Source: Desulfobacteraceae bacterium (GTDB lineage: Bacteria > Desulfobacterota > Desulfobacteria > Desulfobacterales > Desulfosalsimonadaceae). Taken from it: 64,000 nt of DNA. This document shows positions 60,304 through 64,000 of the stretch, piece after piece; position 1 is the first letter of the stretch, and each line of letters begins with the position of its first letter. Position numbers and translations under genes: made by a program. The notes beneath the pieces are model-generated. The model saw only the letters and a list, made by a program, of their open reading frames with translations, was not told the origin of the DNA and did no database searches. The stretch lies in NCBI GenBank assembly GCA_021737565.1, contig JAIPDS010000005.1, positions 1 to 64,000 of the forward strand. Reading direction: 5' to 3'.

Positions 60304-60696
60304 ATGACGGAAAACAACGGTAAGGACAAAAATAAAAGCGTTATCGAACTTTCCGACATAGCCGTGGGGACGTCGCGGGAGGATGAACAGATAATCGAAC
60401 TGACCGAGGACCTGGTAGACGAGGCCAGGAGCGCGATTTCAGGCGCCAGGTTTGATACGGACGATGAGGCGTCCGGTATAATTGAACTTGACGAACCGGT
60501 TGCTGAACCGATAGAACCCGAAAGCGAAAAGATCCCGGTTACTGACCAACAGCTTGAGGCGGCCATAGAGCGCGTGGTGGAAAGAAAATACGGAGAACGG
60601 ATCGAGGCCTTAATCGATGAGGTGATCAGGCATAAAGTCACCGAAGAGATAGAGACTCTCAAGAACCTTATACTAAAGCAGGGCAAGGGGAAGTAA
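60304..60696 (+). CDS. Hypothetical acidic protein with three IIEL-type motifs
   Basis: 130-aa ORF preceded by AAGAGGAGG; SVIELSDIAV, QIIELTEDLV, GIIELDEPVA. Confidence 0.75.
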   Translation: MTENNGKDKNKSVIELSDIAVGTSREDEQIIELTEDLVDEARSAISGARFDTDDEASGIIELDEPVAEPIEPESEKIPVTDQQLEAAIERVVERKYGERIEALIDEVIRHKVTEEIETLKNLILKQGKGK

Positions 60697-60825
60697 TCGG
60701 GGAAGAACCGGGTACGACCGTATTAACGGACAGGAAAACAGGGGCTTGATTTTGAAGATGGGGGTTTGTCAGAATTCCCATCTTTTTGATTTTAAGAACA
60801 GAGCAAGGAGCTGGGAACAGGAAAA

Positions 60826-63498
60826 ATGGAAGGCAAAAACCTGAACAAAGGTTATCAGGCAAAGGAAGTGGAAAACCGCTGGTACTCATACTGGGAAGAG
60901 CAGGGACTGTTTACGGCTTCCGAGGAATCGGACGGAAAACCGTTTTCAATAGTAATTCCCCCGCCCAATGTTACGGGCGTTCTTCACATGGGGCATGCTT
61001 TAAATATCACATTGCAGGATATTCTTTGCCGCTACAGGCGGCTTTGCGGCGATAATGTTCTCTGGCTGCCGGGAACAGACCATGCCGGCATTGCAACCCA
61101 GAACGTGGTGGAGCGCCAGCTTGCCGCAGACGGAAATGACAGGCATGAAATGGGCAGGAAGCGCTTTATCGAAGCAGTCTGGGAATGGCGCAGAAAATAC
61201 GGCAGCGCCATTATCAGGCAGTTAAAATCCCTTGGCGCCTCGTGTGACTGGACCCGGGAGCGCTTTACCATGGACCAAGGGCTGTCAAGGGCTGTGCGCA
61301 AGGTTTTTGTGGATCTATATGAACAGGGGTTAATTTACCGGGGCAATTATATTATAAACTGGTGCCCAAGATGCAGTACCGCCCTTGCTGAAATCGAGGT
61401 GGAGCATGAAGAGCACGGCGGGTATCTTTATTATATACGCTACCCCTATGTAAAAGGGGAGGGAGGTCCTGTTGTTGCAACCACCAGGCCCGAGACCATG
61501 CTCGGAGATACCGCTCTTGCGGTTCACCCGGAGGATAATCGCTACAGTGATATTTCAGCAGACCGTGTCATCCTTCCTCTGATCGGCCGTGAGATCCCTG
61601 TGATCAGGGATGAATACGTTGACATGGAATTCGGTACCGGAGCCCTTAAAATCACACCCGCTCACGACCCAAACGACTTTATAGTGGGGGAAAGGCACGG
61701 CCTGGACCGCATAAAGGTCATCGGGGATGACGGGAAAATGACCGCGGAAGCGGGTGAATTTGTTGGTATGGACAGGTTTGAATGCCGTGAAGCCGTAGTT
61801 GAGGCTTTAAAAGAACAAGAGCTTCTTATAAAAATCGAGGATTATACCCACAGCGTGGGGCATTGCTACAGGTGCTCGACAATTGTTGAGCCGAATCTTT
61901 CCAGGCAGTGGTTTGTAAAAACCGAGCCTCTTGCAGAAAAAGCAATTGATGCGGTCAGGCAGTCACAAACCAGGATCATTCCGGAAAAATGGGAAAACGA
62001 TTACTACAACTGGATGGAAAACATCAGGGACTGGTGCATATCAAGGCAGATCTGGTGGGGACATCAGATACCGGCCTGGACCTGTGAAGACTGCGGGGAA
62101 CTTATCGTTTCCATGAATGATCCCGCAACATGTCCTGCCTGCGGCTCGGCAAATCTTGCCCGTGATCCCGACGTTCTTGACACCTGGTTTAGCTCTGCCC
62201 TGTGGCCGTTTTCAACAATGGGATGGCCTGAGAAAACAAAGCTGCTTGAAATTTTTTATCCCACCTCGGTTCTTGTAACCGGGTTTGATATACTGTTTTT
62301 CTGGGTGGCCAGGATGATGATGATGGGCCTGCATTTCATGGGGGAAGTGCCTTTTAAGGATGTTTACGTGCATGCCTTGGTCAGAGACGAGGACGGCAGA
62401 AAGATGAGCAAGTCATCCGGAAATGTTATCGATCCCATGGACATGATCGAAAACTACGGAACCGATTCGCTCAGGTTCACCCTTGCCGCATTTGCGGCCC
62501 AGGGAAGGGATATCAAGCTTTCGGAGAAAAGAATCGAAGGCTACCGCCACTTTATTAACAAGCTGTGGAATGCAGCCAGGTTTGCATTCATGCATATAAC
62601 TGAACCGCATCCGAAGTTTGAAGAGAACTCGCTCGGTCTGGCTGATCGCTGGATCCTTTCGCGGCTCAGGCGCACAGCAGACGGCGCAAGAGACGCACTT
62701 GACAATTATCATTTCAATGACGGCGCAAACATTCTTTACAGATTCGTGTGGCACGAGTTCTGCGACTGGTATCTTGAAATTTCAAAGCCCGCCCTATACG
62801 GCAAGGTTGACGATACCGCGGCCAAAGGCGCCAGGGCGGCCCTGTGGCGGGTTCTTCATGACACCCTGATTTTTCTTCACCCCTTTATCCCGTTTGTTAC
62901 AGAGGAGATATGGCACAAGCTTCCCGGTACCAAAGGCTCGATCATGACTGCGCACATCCCGGGCACTGATATTGCCTATCAGGAAATCCACATTGATCCC
63001 GGGGCCGAGGCTCAAATGGATCTGATCATGGGGGTTGTAACCGCTGTCAGAAATATCAGGGGGGAAATGAACATACCCCCCTCGGCATTGCTTTCGGTTC
63101 TGGTTCAATCCGACAGCCAGGACGTGCGCAATACCGTGGACAGACACGGGGACGTTATTGCCGCCCTGGCAAGGCTTGAGGAATTAAAAACAGAAAAAGC
63201 AGGTGAAAAACCCGGGGGAACGGCTACGGCCATTGTCGGGGATGCGACCGTTTCGGTTTATCTTGAAGGGGTTATCGATTTCTCAAAAGAGATCGAACGC
63301 CTGGAAAAAGAGATTGCAAAGATGGACAAGGAACTGGCGGGTTTGTCCAAAAAACTTGGAAACCCCGGTTTTTTGGCAAAAGCTCCCAGGTCCGTGGTGG
63401 AGAAGGTCCGCAGCCAGTACAACGAGGGTGCTGAAAAAATTGAAAAGCTCAAAACCAACCGGGACAGGATTAAATCCTTGGAGTCGGTGCAGTCATGA
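60826..63498 (+). CDS. valS: Valyl-tRNA synthetase
   Basis: [39 protein letters not shown]-terminal coiled coil. Confidence 0.98.
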   Translation: MEGKNLNKGYQAKEVENRWYSYWEEQGLFTASEESDGKPFSIVIPPPNVTGVLHMGHALNITLQDILCRYRRLCGDNVLWLPGTDHAGIATQNVVERQLAADGNDRHEMGRKRFIEAVWEWRRKYGSAIIRQLKSLGASCDWTRERFTMDQGLSRAVRKVFVDLYEQGLIYRGNYIINWCPRCSTALAEIEVEHEEHGGYLYYIRYPYVKGEGGPVVATTRPETMLGDTALAVHPEDNRYSDISADRVILPLIGREIPVIRDEYVDMEFGTGALKITPAHDPNDFIVGERHGLDRIKVIGDDGKMTAEAGEFVGMDRFECREAVVEALKEQELLIKIEDYTHSVGHCYRCSTIVEPNLSRQWFVKTEPLAEKAIDAVRQSQTRIIPEKWENDYYNWMENIRDWCISRQIWWGHQIPAWTCEDCGELIVSMNDPATCPACGSANLARDPDVLDTWFSSALWPFSTMGWPEKTKLLEIFYPTSVLVTGFDILFFWVARMMMMGLHFMGEVPFKDVYVHALVRDEDGRKMSKSSGNVIDPMDMIENYGTDSLRFTLAAFAAQGRDIKLSEKRIEGYRHFINKLWNAARFAFMHITEPHPKFEENSLGLADRWILSRLRRTADGARDALDNYHFNDGANILYRFVWHEFCDWYLEISKPALYGKVDDTAAKGARAALWRVLHDTLIFLHPFIPFVTEEIWHKLPGTKGSIMTAHIPGTDIAYQEIHIDPGAEAQMDLIMGVVTAVRNIRGEMNIPPSALLSVLVQSDSQDVRNTVDRHGDVIAALARLEELKTEKAGEKPGGTATAIVGDATVSVYLEGVIDFSKEIERLEKEIAKMDKELAGLSKKLGNPGFLAKAPRSVVEKVRSQYNEGAEKIEKLKTNRDRIKSLESVQS

Positions 63499-64000
63499 CC
63501 GCCTTCCTAAATAATGTGCCGGGCAGCCTTCATGTTGAAAGACTTATTGAGCTTGCCATAGACGAGGATCTCGGTCACGGAGACATCACAACCGAAGCGC
63601 TCGGCATGGAGGAAAGTTCCGGCAGGGCCGTGATTGTTGCAAAGGAGCCGATGGTTGTGGCCGGCCTTGATATTGTAAGGCGCGTTTATGAAAAATTTGA
63701 CAGCGGTGTTTTTTTCCGGCCCCTGATCCAGGACGGCCACAGGGTGCAGCCTGAAGCCCGGGTCGCCGAAATAAAGGCAAATATGGGAGCATTGCTTTCG
63801 GGCGAACGGATTGCCTTAAATTTCCTTCAGCGCCTTTCAGGCATTGCCACCAATGTCAGGAGGTATGCGGGGTTGATTCCTGATCTGCGGGTGCGGCTTA
63901 CTGATACGAGAAAAACCACCCCGGGCTGGCGCGTTCTTGAAAAATATGCGGTCAGGGCAGGGGGCGCATTTAATCACAGGATGGGGCTTTTTGACGGGGT
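63495..64000 (+). CDS. nadC: Nicotinate-nucleotide pyrophosphorylase (carboxylating), truncated by window end
   Basis: [72 protein letters not shown] overlap with valS. Confidence 0.96.
   Translation, partial: MTAFLNNVPGSLHVERLIELAIDEDLGHGDITTEALGMEESSGRAVIVAKEPMVVAGLDIVRRVYEKFDSGVFFRPLIQDGHRVQPEARVAEIKANMGALLSGERIALNFLQRLSGIATNVRRYAGLIPDLRVRLTDTRKTTPGWRVLEKYAVRAGGAFNHRMGLFDG

Overview
The window looks like chromosomal sequence from an anaerobic, sulfate-reducer-like Desulfobacterota/deltaproteobacterium. This is inferred from gene content: ahbC/hemB/ahbD alternative heme genes, a CoA-transferase/thiolase/beta-oxidation cluster, DUF3786 and DUF1847. Most of it is densely packed housekeeping genes: corA, a PBP, metG, ricT, holB, HU, lptD, yhaM-like, tmk, ferredoxin, rnj, ftsK, AsmA, UPF0182, nagZ, tRNA-Phe, rsmE, valS and partial nadC. 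Items that stand out: (1) a cysteine synthase fused to a CysRS-like domain that keeps the Zn/Cys ligands but has lost HIGH (HLGE) and KMSKS (ERSGD); (2) a DsrE-like gene cut by an in-frame TGA, with a bSECIS-like hairpin just downstream, so probably a selenoprotein missed by the ORF track; (3) a 1254-aa GlmS-like protein whose glutaminase Cys is internal (C53), with large insertions and a C-terminal extension; (4) a lexA/imuB-like/dnaE2 mutasome operon without imuA, behind a TTTACAT-iterated sigma70 promoter; (5) a ClpX-like unfoldase abutting the ahbC-hemB-ahbD genes; (6) two repeat-rich intergenic regions (1-770 and 29700-30480) holding inverted copies of a long palindromic element, one a filled site and one an empty site for a ~458-bp MITE-like insertion with a 7-bp TSD; (7) a frameshifted, truncated MBL-fold remnant; (8) a kinase-fold-like, possibly SidJ-related ORF. 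No CRISPR array, rRNA, prophage or transposase gene was found.
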